From Sternotherus odoratus (taxonomy: Eukaryota > Chordata > Testudines > Kinosternidae): DNA of 64,000 bases. The stretch spans positions 35,056,319 through 35,120,318 of the forward strand of contig JAVMKO010000006.1 of the NCBI GenBank assembly GCA_032164245.1. Reading direction: 5' to 3'. Position numbers and translations under genes: made by a program. Of this stretch, positions 46,687 to 57,800 are shown in pieces. The notes under the pieces are model-generated. The model saw only the letters and a program-made list of their open reading frames with translations, was not told the DNA's origin and ran no database searches. The number at the start of each line of letters is the position of its first letter. Position 1 is the first letter of the stretch.

Positions 46687-47799
46687 TGTGGCAATTCTCA
46701 GGGTTCTTAGGACTGAGAGTCACCTTGTTACCTCCTGAATCCAGCATGAGGGTAGTCTTGATTGTGGTAACTGTGTGTGAACTCCCTAACACTACCAGCT
46801 TTTCAACCACTCAAGCACTCTCCTGGGGCTATGCCAGGCTTGTCCTTGCCTTTCAGGTTAACAAGAAGTGCACCCCAGTCCCTAAACCCCTTTGAATCAT
46901 TGCCTATTGCTATCCATCCCCTGACACTGGCTACTCACAGAAATACCAGAATCTCTGTCTCAAAGGAACAGTATACCCCAGTTTACCAGTTTCACGTTAA
47001 ACTACCACTCCTTTGTCACACACACCACTTGTATTAACATAAAATAAGGCTTATTTAAGAAATACTAGAACTTCAACTAGAAACAAGAGAGAGCGATGGA
47101 AACAAATGATTACAATGCAAAATAAAATAAACCAACACAAAGTAGGGTGTACAGCTTAATAGTTACCTTTTCTGTCTAATAAAGTAGGTATTCTCCCAAG
47201 GTTCACTCTGTTGCTGAGTTGACTGACTTTAAAGGAATTAGGATCCAAACGTTCATGAGGACAACCCCTTCTCACAAGGTGTTCCCCCAGTGACAGTACA
47301 CAGTGCCTGTTCCCCTCTGTGTTATACTGAAACAGTCTTTTAGCTCTATTCAGAGATCCCCTTTCTGTTGTAATGTTCCATTTTTGCCTCCAAATATTTG
47401 TGATTGTTTGCAGTTGTTTCTTACAATTTTCCATTGGTAGTCTTGAGGTGGAGCAAGCTTTGCATTACATCACTGGCTAATCAGAATGGGAATGACAACT
47501 TCCTCCTGTTTGAGTGGGCCACCAGCAAGACATATCCCTTGGTGACTAACTTTTACTCCACAACCACAAATCATACTTTCAATATAAACACATTATTCCT
47601 TAAATATTACCTGTATAAACATCTGAGAATAATTATGAATCTTGATAGGTTAGAGTCTTTCTGTAGACACCTTATTGGTTACCCCTATTGGTTAAAAATA
47701 CCCTTCAAGATATGTGTTTGGTGTAGTGAGTGTGTCAGGTTTGAGGTGAGTTGTTTGCAAAGAATAGGGGACCCTTTGCCAAGGGGTATCTCTGTTACA
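46687..47799 (-). mobile_element. Solo LTR (LTR family C), complete
   Basis: On the + strand it runs from TGTGGCAATTCTC to CTCTGTTACA and is flanked by TATAC (46682-46686 and 47800-47804), a 5-bp duplication. The minus-strand orientation is set by the polyadenylation signal of the sister copy (AATAAA on the minus strand at 53209-53214; here AATAAG). Length 1113 bp. Related copies are at 51133-53938 and, as a fragment, at 8300-8758. No internal region remains. Confidence 0.85.
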
Positions 47800-47804
47800 T
47801 ATAC

Positions 47805-48509
47805 CCCTCAAAATCCCCAAGACTCTTAAGGAGATTTTCAGCTAGCGTCTTTTTTTCTGCACATGCACCTGCTTTTGTATGCAAACCACATATTTGTACA
47901 CACTGAATGGCAATTGGGTTGCATGAATAATGGGGGAAAAATCAATGAATATTTGACTTCAAAAACAATTTTTGATGCAGCTGTGTTTACAACTCTTTAT
48001 TATTCACTTTCCATGAACATTCTAATACTCAAGCTTTATTTGTACAAATACTGACTAAGATTGAATTTTAAGCTTTAATATTCCCTGACAGCAATTTTTA
48101 AATTGTAGATTTGATTGTAGAATTCAGTTTGTTCTGAGTTGGTTAGTTTTAGAAAATATCCAAACATAAAACTGAACCAATACTACTTCACTTATGTAAT
48201 TAAACAACTCAACTTGAAATATTCACAACAAACAGTTCACAAGCAATCTGCAAGACCCAAAATGATTTGTTTATGAAATAGACAAATAATTTTGAATAAA
48301 AAAATTCCCAGTCTGGTTGTAGACAATTTGTGAAGAAAATAAGAATATACTTTTTTTTTGTTGCACATTACTTGCTCAGTTCTGGCATTACATATTCAAA
48401 TCACGTAATTTTGCACCTAATCACCCGATTTGCATGCATAAATGTAGATTGTACACATGCAAGTGATTGCATTCAAATTTACTACGTCCCTATAATGGAG
48501 GGTGTATGC
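47805..48509. other. Intergenic DNA, nothing recognised
   Basis: AT-rich; no feature recognised. Confidence 0.45.
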
Positions 48510-48693
48510 AGTGCTGTTATAGCTATGTTGGTTCCAGGATATGAGAGAGACAAGGTGCATGAGGTAATATCTTTTATTGGACTAGCTTTTGTTGGTGAGA
48601 GAGGGACTCGCCTTTGAGTTTACACAGAGCTCTTCAGGTGAAAGAAGTTGGTCCAATAAAAGATATTACCTCACCCACGTTGTCTTTCTAAAA
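48510..48693. mobile_element. Second Penelope-like palindromic terminal fragment
   Basis: Left minus-oriented part (48510-48644) contains GAGGTAATATCTTTTATTGG. Right + part (48645-48693) contains its complement CCAATAAAAGATATTACCTC followed by ACCCACGTTGTCTTTC. This matches an abundant turtle terminal repeat family distinct from the 13-kb family but arranged the same way. A degenerate hammerhead-like core is on the minus strand (CTGAAGA, then GCTCTGTGTAAACTC, then AAAG instead of GAAA). Confidence 0.65.
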
Positions 48694-48740
48694 TGGAGGA
48701 TGGCCGACAATTGGACCAAACAAGATGGATTTGAACTACT

Positions 48741-49558
48741 CATAGAACCATACCAATGAAGGCTAAAAGGGATTTTGAGAAGTCATCATGTTCAGCCCCA
48801 TGCATTGACTGAGGCAGAACCAAGTAAACCTCGATCATCCATGACAAGTTTTTCCAACCTGTTCTTAAAATCTTCCAATGATGGGTAATCCACACGCTCC
48901 CTTGGAATCCTGTTCCAGAACTTAAGTACCATTATAGTTAGAAATCTTTTCCTGCTATCTAACCTAAATCTCCCTTGCTGCACTTTAAGTCCATTACTTC
49001 TTGTCCTACCTCCAGTGGACATGGAGAACACTATCCTCTTTATAACAGTCCTTAACATATTTGAAGACTTATCAAGTCCCCTCTGAGTCTTCTTTTCTCA
49101 AGACTAAACATATCCAATGTTGTTGTTTTTTAATCTTTCCTCATAGGCCAGATTTTCTAACCTTTTATCGCTTTTGTTTCTCTCTTCTGGACTTTCCAAT
49201 TTATCCACATCATTCCTAAAGTGTGGTGCCCAGAATTGGACACAGTATGCCAGCTTAGGTTTGAGTAGAGCAGGGCAATTACCTCCCCTGTCTTACATAC
49301 CACACTCCTGTTAATGCACCCAAGAATATTAGCCTTTTTTCAAAACTACATCACATTGTTGACTCGTACTCAATTTGTGATCCACTATAACCCCAGATAC
49401 TTTTCAGCTGTACTACCACCCAGCCAGTTATTCCCCATTTTGTAGCTGTGCTATTGATTTTTCCTTCCTAAGTGAAGTGTTTTGCCCGTGTTCTTTTTTA
49501 ATTTCATCTTGCTGATATATCTATTCTCTGATTTGTCAAGTTCACTTTTCTTTTTCTA
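48741..49558 (-). mobile_element. CR1 LINE 3' fragment
   Basis: The minus-strand frame 48792-49058 encodes the CR1 ORF2 C-terminus: [43 protein letters not shown]. Upstream RT-side sequence continues with frameshifts to about 49558 (CACAGTATGCCAGCTTAGG; CCCCAGATACTTTTCAGC). The + strand start TCATAGAACCATACCAATGA is the reversed 3' UTR end. Confidence 0.85.
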
Positions 49559-51050
49559 AGAAAGACAAAACTTAAATTTATCACCATTTTAATAGGTCAG
49601 ACTAAACTATATGTGAGCTTCTTCTGATGGTTTTGCAGGAGCAACAACCCTAGACATGTGCACTTTTCTGTAGATATTATCAATGATGGGAGTGCCCAGA
49701 GAGAGAAGTAAATAAAAAGGGGTCATACTGATTTCAATTCCATTTTATTTACCATTGGAAAGTCAGAAAAATATCAACACTTGCCAAGTGGAAAAGGATA
49801 AAATCGGAAGGAAATGTGAGTTTAAAAGACTAAGTTGTTTTTTACAGAAAATGAAAGTTAAGAAAAATAGCCTATAAAAGTACAATACTGAAAAACTGAG
49901 TGCATTACAAATTCTTTCAGAGAATTGAATGCTGATGAAAGACATTGGACTGACAACTCTAATGACTGGAGTTCTCTATCCTTGGGGGGAAAAGAAAGAG
50001 TAGGAAGTACAAACCACCCACAAAATGTACTCCACCCCTACCCTGGAGATACCAGGGGGAAAAGAGGAGATCGCTCCATGGTGTATTTAATCCTTGGCCT
50101 CTTTACTAAAGTTTCGAACAGTGGGATCAATTGTGTTGCTGCAGATGGTTTTTGTAATGACTTGAACAGTTGTCCACCAGGAACTGGACTGATACTAATC
50201 AACCCAAGAATATTTTTATGGTCTCTACACTGATCCAAGCTATATTCTAAAAAAAAAATATTAGGCCATTGTCACCCACTTATTCAGATTCCTTGTCATG
50301 TTTTATTTATATACTAGTCAGTATGTGACAACACCAGAATAAACATTCAAAGAAATTAGTAGAGACTTGGAGGCAGATATGCTTATCCAGGCCCCAATTC
50401 TCATTTACATGAAGACCACTTTACACTATTTTGGCAGGTCCCTTTACACTGCCAAAACAGGAAAATGGCATTAGTGAAAATAATAATTGGACCCATATTC
50501 TTTTAAACCTTCATATTACTGACACAGGTAATACTGCATTTGAATATGTTACTGGCTGAATAACACATGATACTGCTGCTCTGGTAGTGTGCTAACCATG
50601 TCAGAGAAGCACATGAAAGGGCATGTAAAAAAATAAATGCAATAAAATCATGAGATATATTCCTAACTCGGTGCTTGAATATTTGACCAAAACAACTTCC
50701 ATTACATTGTAGAGATACTCCATTAATTGGAAAAATACTGTTATTTCTGCTTATTTATATTCTTCTGTAGAACAAAATATAAACTTTATTTATTCTGTTT
50801 TTAAGTACTAATTAAAAGTGCCAGCTGACAGCCCTGGAACCTGAAGGTTTCTGTTTATTCACAGAACTATAGCCTAGCTAACACCAGTGCCAGCTTACTA
50901 CTCTCTACAGTTTCTAGTACCTCACCTCTTAACTGGAGAGGCAGCCTTTAGGAATGACCAGCTAGTTTAGTCTTCATGGCTCATTCAGTCTCTGGACTCT
51001 TCACTGAAGCTGTTAGCAAAGGGGCCACTTAGAGCCTGTTGAGATGTATT
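49559..51050. other. Intergenic DNA, nothing recognised
   Basis: No gene or clear repeat recognised. Confidence 0.45.
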
Positions 51051-51852
51051 TTTGTGGCAGGCATCAGTCCTGTTCAACTGAACTGAAACTATAAACTCAT
51101 CTGTGTACAGCACCTAGCACAATGGGGGTCCATGTGATGGTTTTTGGGGCACCCAGGACTGTGAATCAGCTTGTTACCCACTACCTTCAGTGTGAGGGAG
51201 ATTTGCTTGTGGTAACTGGGTGTTAGTTTCTTAACACCACTAGCCTTTTAGCCACTCTCCACGGGCTATGCTAGGCCTGTCTTTGTCCTGCAGGTTAACA
51301 GGAGGTGCATCTCAGTCACCAAGTCCCTTTGAATAATTCCTCTGTGTTATCCAGCCCCTGACACTGGCTACTCACAGAAATCCCCGTTCCTCTGCCCCAC
51401 AGGAGCAGTATAACCCATTTTACTAGTTTTACATTAAATCTGTGGCTCTCAACCTTTCCAGATTAGCATACCCCTTTTAGGAGTTTGATTTGTCTTGCGT
51501 ACCCCCCAAGTTTCACATCACTCAAAAACTACTTGCTCACAAAATCAGACTTAAAAATACAAGTGTCACAGCACACTATTACTGAAAAGCTTATTACTTT
51601 CTCATGCTTACAGTACAATTATAAAATATATTGATTGGAATATAAATATTGTACTTACATTTCAGTGTATAGTACATAAAGCAGTATAAACAAGTCATTG
51701 TCCATATGAAATTTTAGTTTGTGTGGACTTTGCTAATGCTTTTTATGTAGCTTGTTGTAATACTAGGTAAATATCTAGAGATGAGTTGATGTACTCACTC
51801 AAAGACGTTTAAAGAAAGCGAGGAATACTTGTAGCACCTTAGAGACTAACTA

Positions 51853-51905
51853 GTTTATTTCAGCATAAGCTTTCGTGAGCTATAGCTCACTTCGTCAGAT
51901 GCATA
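51853..51905 (-). ncRNA. Hammerhead-like motif, minus strand, in inverted Penelope terminus
   Basis: On the minus strand: GCAT, CTGACGA (perfect CUGANGA core), stem II GTGAGC-TATA-GCTCAC, GAAA, stem III GC-TTAT-GC, then TGA. The cleavage triplet would be CUG, which breaks the NUH rule, so cleavage is uncertain even though both cores are intact. Confidence 0.6.
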
Positions 51906-51907
51906 CT

Positions 51908-52799
51908 GACCGCTACACTTACCTACATGCCTCCAGCTTCCATCCAGAACACACCACTTGATCCATTGTCTACAGCCCAAGCTCTAAGATACAACTGTAT
52001 TTGCTCCAGTCCCTCAGACAGAGACAAACACCTTCAAGATCTCTACCAAGCATTTTTAAAACTACAATACCCAGCTGGGGAAGTGAAAAAACAGATTGAC
52101 AGAGCAAGAAGAGTACCCAGAAGCCACCTACTACAGGACAGACCCAACAAAGATGACAACAGAACACCATTAGTCGTCATCTTCAGCCCCCAATTTAAGC
52201 CTCTCCAACGCATCATCAAAGACCTACAACCTGTCCTGAAAGATGATCCCACACTCTCACAGATCTTGGGAGACAGACCAGTCCTCACTTACAGACAGCC
52301 CCCCAACCTGAAACAAATACTCACCAGCAACTGCACACCACACAACAAAAACACTAACCCAGGTACCTATCCTTGTAACAAAGCCCGATGCCAATTCTGT
52401 CCTCATATCCATTCAACTGACACCATCATAGGACCTAATCACATCAGCCATACCATCAGAGGCTCATTCACCTGCACATCAACCAATGTGATATATGCCA
52501 TTATGTGCCAGCAATGCCCCTCTGCTATGTACATTGGCCAAACCGGCCAGTCTCTACGCAAAAGAATAAATGGACACAAATCTGACATCAGGAATCATAA
52601 CATTCAAAAAACAGTAGGAGAACACTTCAATCTTCCTGGCCAGTCCATTGAAGATTTGATGGTTTCAGTTTTGAAACAGAAAAACTTCCAAAACAGACTC
52701 CAACGAGAAACTGAGGAACTGGAATTAATTTTCAAATTGGACACTATTAACCAGGGGCTTAACAGAAGTTCAGATTGGTTCTCTCATTACAGTAATTAA
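51908..52799 (+). pseudogene. Penelope-like RT tail and GIY-YIG endonuclease, 5' truncated
   Basis: The region enters in the RT C-terminus as DRYTYLHASSFHPEHT (51908-51955) and shifts frame near 51950-51965. It then runs open as 51927-52799 (290 codons from an incidental ATG). Residue positions are in that frame. A zinc-ligand-like PCNKARCQFCPH lies at 149-160. The GIY-YIG domain lies at about 183-235: FTCTSTNVIYAIMCQQC, MYIGQTGQSLRKRINGHKSD (IY at 189-190, YIG at 202-204, conserved Arg in the RKR block, His217), then VGEHF (Glu232). A distal RETEEL segment follows (260-265). The frame ends in a normal stop. The RT fingers and palm are absent, so it cannot retrotranspose on its own. The endonuclease part itself has no stop. 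Confidence 0.85.
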
Positions 52800-52980
52800 T
52801 TGCATTTCCTGAGTTACTGACAACAGATCTCCATTTCAAAAGGTGTATTTTTCTCCTAGCGATAATGGATCATCTACATTTAACAGCCCTCTTAGAATTG
52901 GTATGCTAATGTACAATTATTTTTTTTCTTTTCTTTTTCTTTCTGTGTGTATAAATGCATTTTACTTCTGTTCCATTCTA

Positions 52981-53025
52981 TGCATCCGACAAAGTGAGCT
53001 ATAGCTCACGAAAGCTTATGCTGAA
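52981..53025 (+). ncRNA. Hammerhead-like motif, + strand, in 3' Penelope terminus
   Basis: Reads CCGACAA, stem II GTGAGC-TATA-GCTCAC, GAAA, GC-TTAT-GC, TGA. Two core changes relative to CUGANGA make it probably inactive, but stem II is fully paired. Confidence 0.55.
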
Positions 53026-53985
53026 ATAAACTAGTTAGTCTCTAAGGTGCTACAAGTATTCCTCGCTTTCTTTACAGATACAGACTAACACGGCTGCTAT
53101 TCTTGAACCTGTCAAAGACCTTTGTGTATCCCCAGGAGTTCACATACTGTTGGTTGAGAACCTCTGCTCATGTATCACACTCAGCACTTGTAATAAAACA
53201 AACGAAGGTTTATTTAAAAAAATAATAGAATTTCAACTAGAAACAAGAGGGAGGGAGGGAGGGATGGAAACGGTTACAATACAAAATAAAATCATAAAAT
53301 GTGAAGTAGGGCATACACTTATTAATAGTTTCCTTTCCTATCTAATAAAGCATGCCCCCCACCCCCAAAGTTCAGCATGTTGCATAGCTGGCTGATTTCA
53401 CAAGAACCAGGATCCAAACATTCATGAAAACACCCCTGCTCCACAAGCAGTTTCCTCAGTGTCTGATACAGAGAGCTTCTCCCTCCTCTGTGTTGTACCG
53501 AAAACAGCCTTTTGTTTCTCTTTATAGACAGGTAAATCCCTGTCTTGTTGTAAAGTTACGTTTTTACATTCAAGTGGGTTTATTGTTTGATACATTCAAA
53601 ATCTCAGTACAGTATTGCACAAGGCTAAACAATTGCAACTAAGAGGAGTGGGGTGACACCCTGGCCCACCTGAATGGGCCATCCTTAGTCACCAGGGGAA
53701 AATGTGTCTAACTGGTACTCCAAGTCCATAAAGCACACTTTCAATATAAATACATTATTCCTTAAATATTACCTGTACATATATCTCTCAATGATTATTA
53801 ATCTTGACAAATCACAAGCTTTCTCTATATACACACCTTAGATATTACTCTTCATACAAAATATCCTATAAGCCATATGTTTGGTGTAATGAGATTGTCA
53901 GGCCAGTGGACCCTTTGCCAAGTGGTCTCTCTGTCACGGTCCATGAGTAGGACTCCTAGGTGCTATGATAATACAGATGATCATA

Positions 53986-54532
53986 ATCTTGCAAACACAG
54001 GCTACTGAGTAGCCATCTGATGGCAACACATTTTGGTCACTAGCGAATCTGGATAAAATTAATATCTGTAGCCCAGAGGTGAAAAGCTTCATATCACATT
54101 CTTGATCCCTTTAGCCATCTAGTTCCCTCCAAAGTGGAGGCTTTATGAAAAAGGATGACATCATAGTTGTACTTGGAGGGAAAGCATTTCAGAGCCATCA
54201 CCTTTTCACTACTGCTTTGGAGATTTTATTTACTTTACTTTCTTGACTTAGATCTAACATTGTCTAATGATCTATTTTTACAGAGAACTTATGTTTTCCC
54301 GCGAATGCCTGTCTTATCCCAAGCTGGCAGCCAAGGGGCCCCCACCATTTCTATGCATCTGGTAACTGAAACAATTGCCAAGGAGCGAATTGTTTCTTGA
54401 TTATATCCATCCCATTGTATTAAATACAAGCAGCAGCCTACCAGCATAATAAAGAAATGGGGAGCCGTTTATGCTCTGGAATAGCTTATGCTTTGGAATA
54501 GTTGACTACAACATTCAGAATTGTGAAAGTTA
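53986..54532. other. Intergenic DNA, nothing recognised
   Basis: No feature recognised. Confidence 0.4.
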
Positions 54533-54868
54533 TACGGTAGAACCTTAGAGTTACGAACACCAGAGTTACGAACTAACCAGTCAACCACACCTCATTTGGA
54601 ACTGAAAATATGCAGTCAGACAGCAGCAGAGACAAAAAAGAAAAAAAAATGAAAAAAGAAAGCAAATGCAGTACAGTACTGTGTTAAACATAAACTACTA
54701 AAAAAATAAAGGGAAAGAAGCATTTTTTCTGCATAGTAAAGTTTCAAAGCTGTATTAAGTCAATGTTCAGTTGTAAACTTTTAAAAGAACAACCATAACA
54801 TTTTGTTAATTTCAGAGTTTCAAACCACCTTCATTCTGAGGTGTTTGTAACTCTGGGGGTCTACTGTA
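54533..54868. mobile_element. Tc1/mariner-type MITE, copy 2
   Basis: Begins TACGGTAGAACCTTAGAGTT and ends AACTCTGGGGGTCTACTGTA, an inverted pair with TA borders. It shares its interior with 43145-43570 but lacks about 90 bp of it. No transposase. Confidence 0.8.
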
Positions 54869-57800
54869 CCTGTAAAAGTGACCATAATCAGTTTATAATT
54901 AATGATCTTATATTTTCAAATGTAATTGAGCCTCTGACACTGTTTTTCCATCTGTATGGCAAAAAATGTTCACTATAAACTAAAATCTGTAGTCTATGTA
55001 TTTTGTTACACCAGGATTTGTTATTGTGTGCCCCACACTAGTTTGTTATTTTAGGGCTGCTCATATGGAGTGGATTGCATACATGAGTTTGGTACTGCAG
55101 GATTGCACGAGTGCTGCACACAGAAAGTCCAGCATTTTCATTATAAACCATGAGAGTGAAGCTTGAGTGCTTTGTCATGAGTACCCCAGAAAGCAGATTC
55201 CCTGCTCTGTAACCGAAAGTTGGCTGATCCAATGCAATGTGTCATTGGGATTAGGGTCCATAGAATTTTTTAGCCATAGGATAAAATCCAAACTCTAAAA
55301 TAAAGTCTCCAAGACTCTAGACTTTCTAATGCTGAAACATCTCCATGTATTTTCTACATACACACAGATCACACACACATTCACAATCTCACACATTCAT
55401 AATCTCAAACACATTCACAGTCTCTCTCACACAAAATGTGTTCTGTAATGTAGATGATACACAGAATATTTTTGAAGAGGGAACAAGATGACTATAAATT
55501 GACACTTACACCCACTAATTAAAAAGAGCCAAGAAAACCTCAGTAGAGAATGAGTTTGATAATTAATGCTGAAAAAAAATTCATTGACAAAGCAAAAAGA
55601 AGCAAGTGGATGATGATTTAAATATTGAATGATTCATACATAGAAAGGGGGCTGAGGAAAGAGACAACTTCAAGAGCAGCTATGGATATTTATGTACGAG
55701 AGAGAGTTAGAGGCAGATTCTGATCTTACTTACAAGGTTGTAAATCTCTTGCCTTTAATAGGTGAAAATATGGGCTATTTCAGTGGGCTAAATTCTGCTC
55801 CTCATGGTACAGGGTGTATTCATGATTGTGTTTGTATGAGCAGGCGAGAGAGAGAGTATATATATGTGTATGTGTACACACGCACAAGAAAGTACTAGAT
55901 TATGAATATATAAGACTTTTGGAGTTTGTGTGCTAGAGGCAGAGGAAGAATGTGTGATTGTGTATGTGCGTGAGAGTTGTGAGTTTGTCTGACAGTGAGT
56001 GGGAGGATAAGAATGTGTTTGTTTCTAGACTCCCTGGTTCAGTGAAAATGGCTCCTAGAAATGTCGTTTCAGATTAGAGAGCACGGCTGGGGAGATGGAG
56101 ATTTCATTACCTTCCTCTTTGTGTGATGTTTTGGAGTTGGTAATGTAAGAGCAGAGCTATAAATAATCTAGTCACAGCTGCAGTATCCTGGAGATTTATA
56201 GTGCATGCTAATGCCAGGGATCTTTGGGGTGTTTAACTATGCAAAGCTAAATGAGAAATGATCACCCCACAAACAACAACAAAGCAACAGACCCCACCTG
56301 TCTGTCCTGACTTGCCAGGCAAGTCTGGGGGAAAAGAAGAATTCTGTTTCTTCCCAACAGACACAAAAGGGTTTATTGATGTGTTTGTGTTTAGTACCCA
56401 TCACCATGTAATAACGGTGCTCTTACTCATCTTTGCCTTTGGAGCTGAGGTTGCTCACAACCTGTCTTTGCTGTCTGCATCAGGCACGGGAGAAGGGGGT
56501 GTGGATGTCACAAGCAGTTGCCTGCTGTGTGCAAGCTTTTGAGGCAGCAGGGTCTGTATTTTTAGCTACTCCAGATTCCCTCTGCTGTCATGGCCAGGGA
56601 TGTGATGCTGAGGATTTTATTGCCATAGGGATGTGCCTAGAATACGAGGTAGTCTCAGAAATGGACTATGCGGCAGAGCCTGGACTTAGTACAGCTTTGT
56701 GACATTGGTGTGCTTCTCCCATTGCTGGAGAGAGAGGAGGGAAATAGTTCCTCTTGCATCCTGTTGCTGCAGAGGGATAGCTGCTGAGATTTATTGAGAG
56801 CATTGCTGCAGGGAGATACAAGTTCCCATATCAGTGTAAACTGCATTTTGAAGAATGAAACAATCTTTAGCATTTCACCCAAACATATCTATGTTTTGTC
56901 TAAATATTTGAAATTAATGTTTGCTATTGTCAATGCATTTCCCAAGCATTTCTAAAATCCTTCAGTAAATATTATTTTTAGATCTGAATACTAAGCATTT
57001 CCCAAAAGCCAGGGGCATTTCTCTGGAAGTGATCTGACATGACATTTCAGAGGAGGGTGTAGAGGGACGGTCAGAAGTATAATGCTGTGAGAACTACACT
57101 ATTTAACTGGGTGAGGTCTCAGGAAAGTATCCAGGGTTCCTAAAGCTAGCAGGGTGAGGATTTGCTAAGGGTGTTAGAGAATCCCACAGAAAGTAAATGA
57201 AATTCTGGTCCACTGATCAAAGCACCTGCAGGTAGAAATGTGTGAAATATTGGTATCAAGCTTGAATCCATTTGAATTGTGAGGGCAGTATTTGTGAACC
57301 TCAGTCCATGTTTGTGAAAGCTCAGCACTTCAGCCACTTTATTAACCAAAGCCTGCAGTGCGCGTACACAGCCCAACTGAAAAATGATAATAAATGCTGA
57401 ATGAAGAAAGATTTGGAAAGGCCTATTGAGTCACATCTAAGTCTATCTATTGGAAGCCAGACTCGGATTCTGTACTGTCTCCTGCTCTTTGCCTATTTTA
57501 ATGTCCAATATCTCAAGGGGTGAGGTTTCTAGCATTGATCTAAAGAGATAATATAAATGAGGAGTAAAAATTATATCAGTGCAGTAATGTTGGCTCTTGC
57601 TTAATTCCAAATTCTAACTGAGGCTCCTTGCTGCCCCCTTGTTGCTGGAAATAGCAGTGAAAATAACATCTAGAGCTTTGACAGGAGAATATTTTCACAG
57701 TTGTGAGGTTGCACGCTTTAATAATATTTTCACGTTTGGGGGACATAGTAGCTCTTACATGAGAATATCTGCCTCATAGTTTGATCAATAACTACAGTGA

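Larger units (their letters stand above)
51807..53111 (+). mobile_element. Penelope-like retroelement, 5' truncated
   Basis: Consists of an inverted terminal piece (about 51817-51905), the coding region for the RT tail and GIY-YIG endonuclease (51908-52799), a 3' UTR and a + strand terminal piece (52981-53105). The terminal pieces are inverted copies of each other over about 85 bp (AGCGAGGAATACTTGTAGCA against TGCTACAAGTATTCCTCGCT). A TCAAAGAC duplication flanks it (51799-51806 and 53112-53119). An inverted partial terminal repeat at the 5' side is a known feature of Penelope-like elements. Confidence 0.85.
51440..53166. mobile_element. hAT (Charlie-type end) element carrying a Penelope insertion
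   Basis: Left end CTGTGGCTCTCAACCTTTCC and right end GGTTGAGAACCTCTG (ending at 53166) are inverted repeats of the CAGTGGTTCTCAACC type. The reconstructed element is only about 410 bp and has no transposase. An 8-bp duplication is not clear, so borders could shift by a few bases. It interrupts the LTR and is itself interrupted at 51807. Confidence 0.65.
51133..53938 (-). mobile_element. Solo LTR (LTR family C) carrying nested insertions
   Basis: The two LTR segments, 51133-51439 and 53167-53938, are collinear with 46687-47799. The 5-bp duplication GTCCA lies at 51128-51132 and 53939-53943. The minus-strand AATAAA is at 53209-53214. Without the inserted DNA the LTR is about 1.08 kb. It is interrupted by a hAT element at 51440-53166. 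Confidence 0.8.
51095..53985 (+). repeat. Ancient interspersed repeat split by nested insertions
   Basis: The left half (51095-51132, GTACAGCACCTAGCACAATG) and right half (53939-53985, CATGAGTAGGACTCCTAGG) join into one CAGCGCCTAG-type repeat when the intervening LTR is removed. This is the outermost and oldest layer of the nest. Confidence 0.75.
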
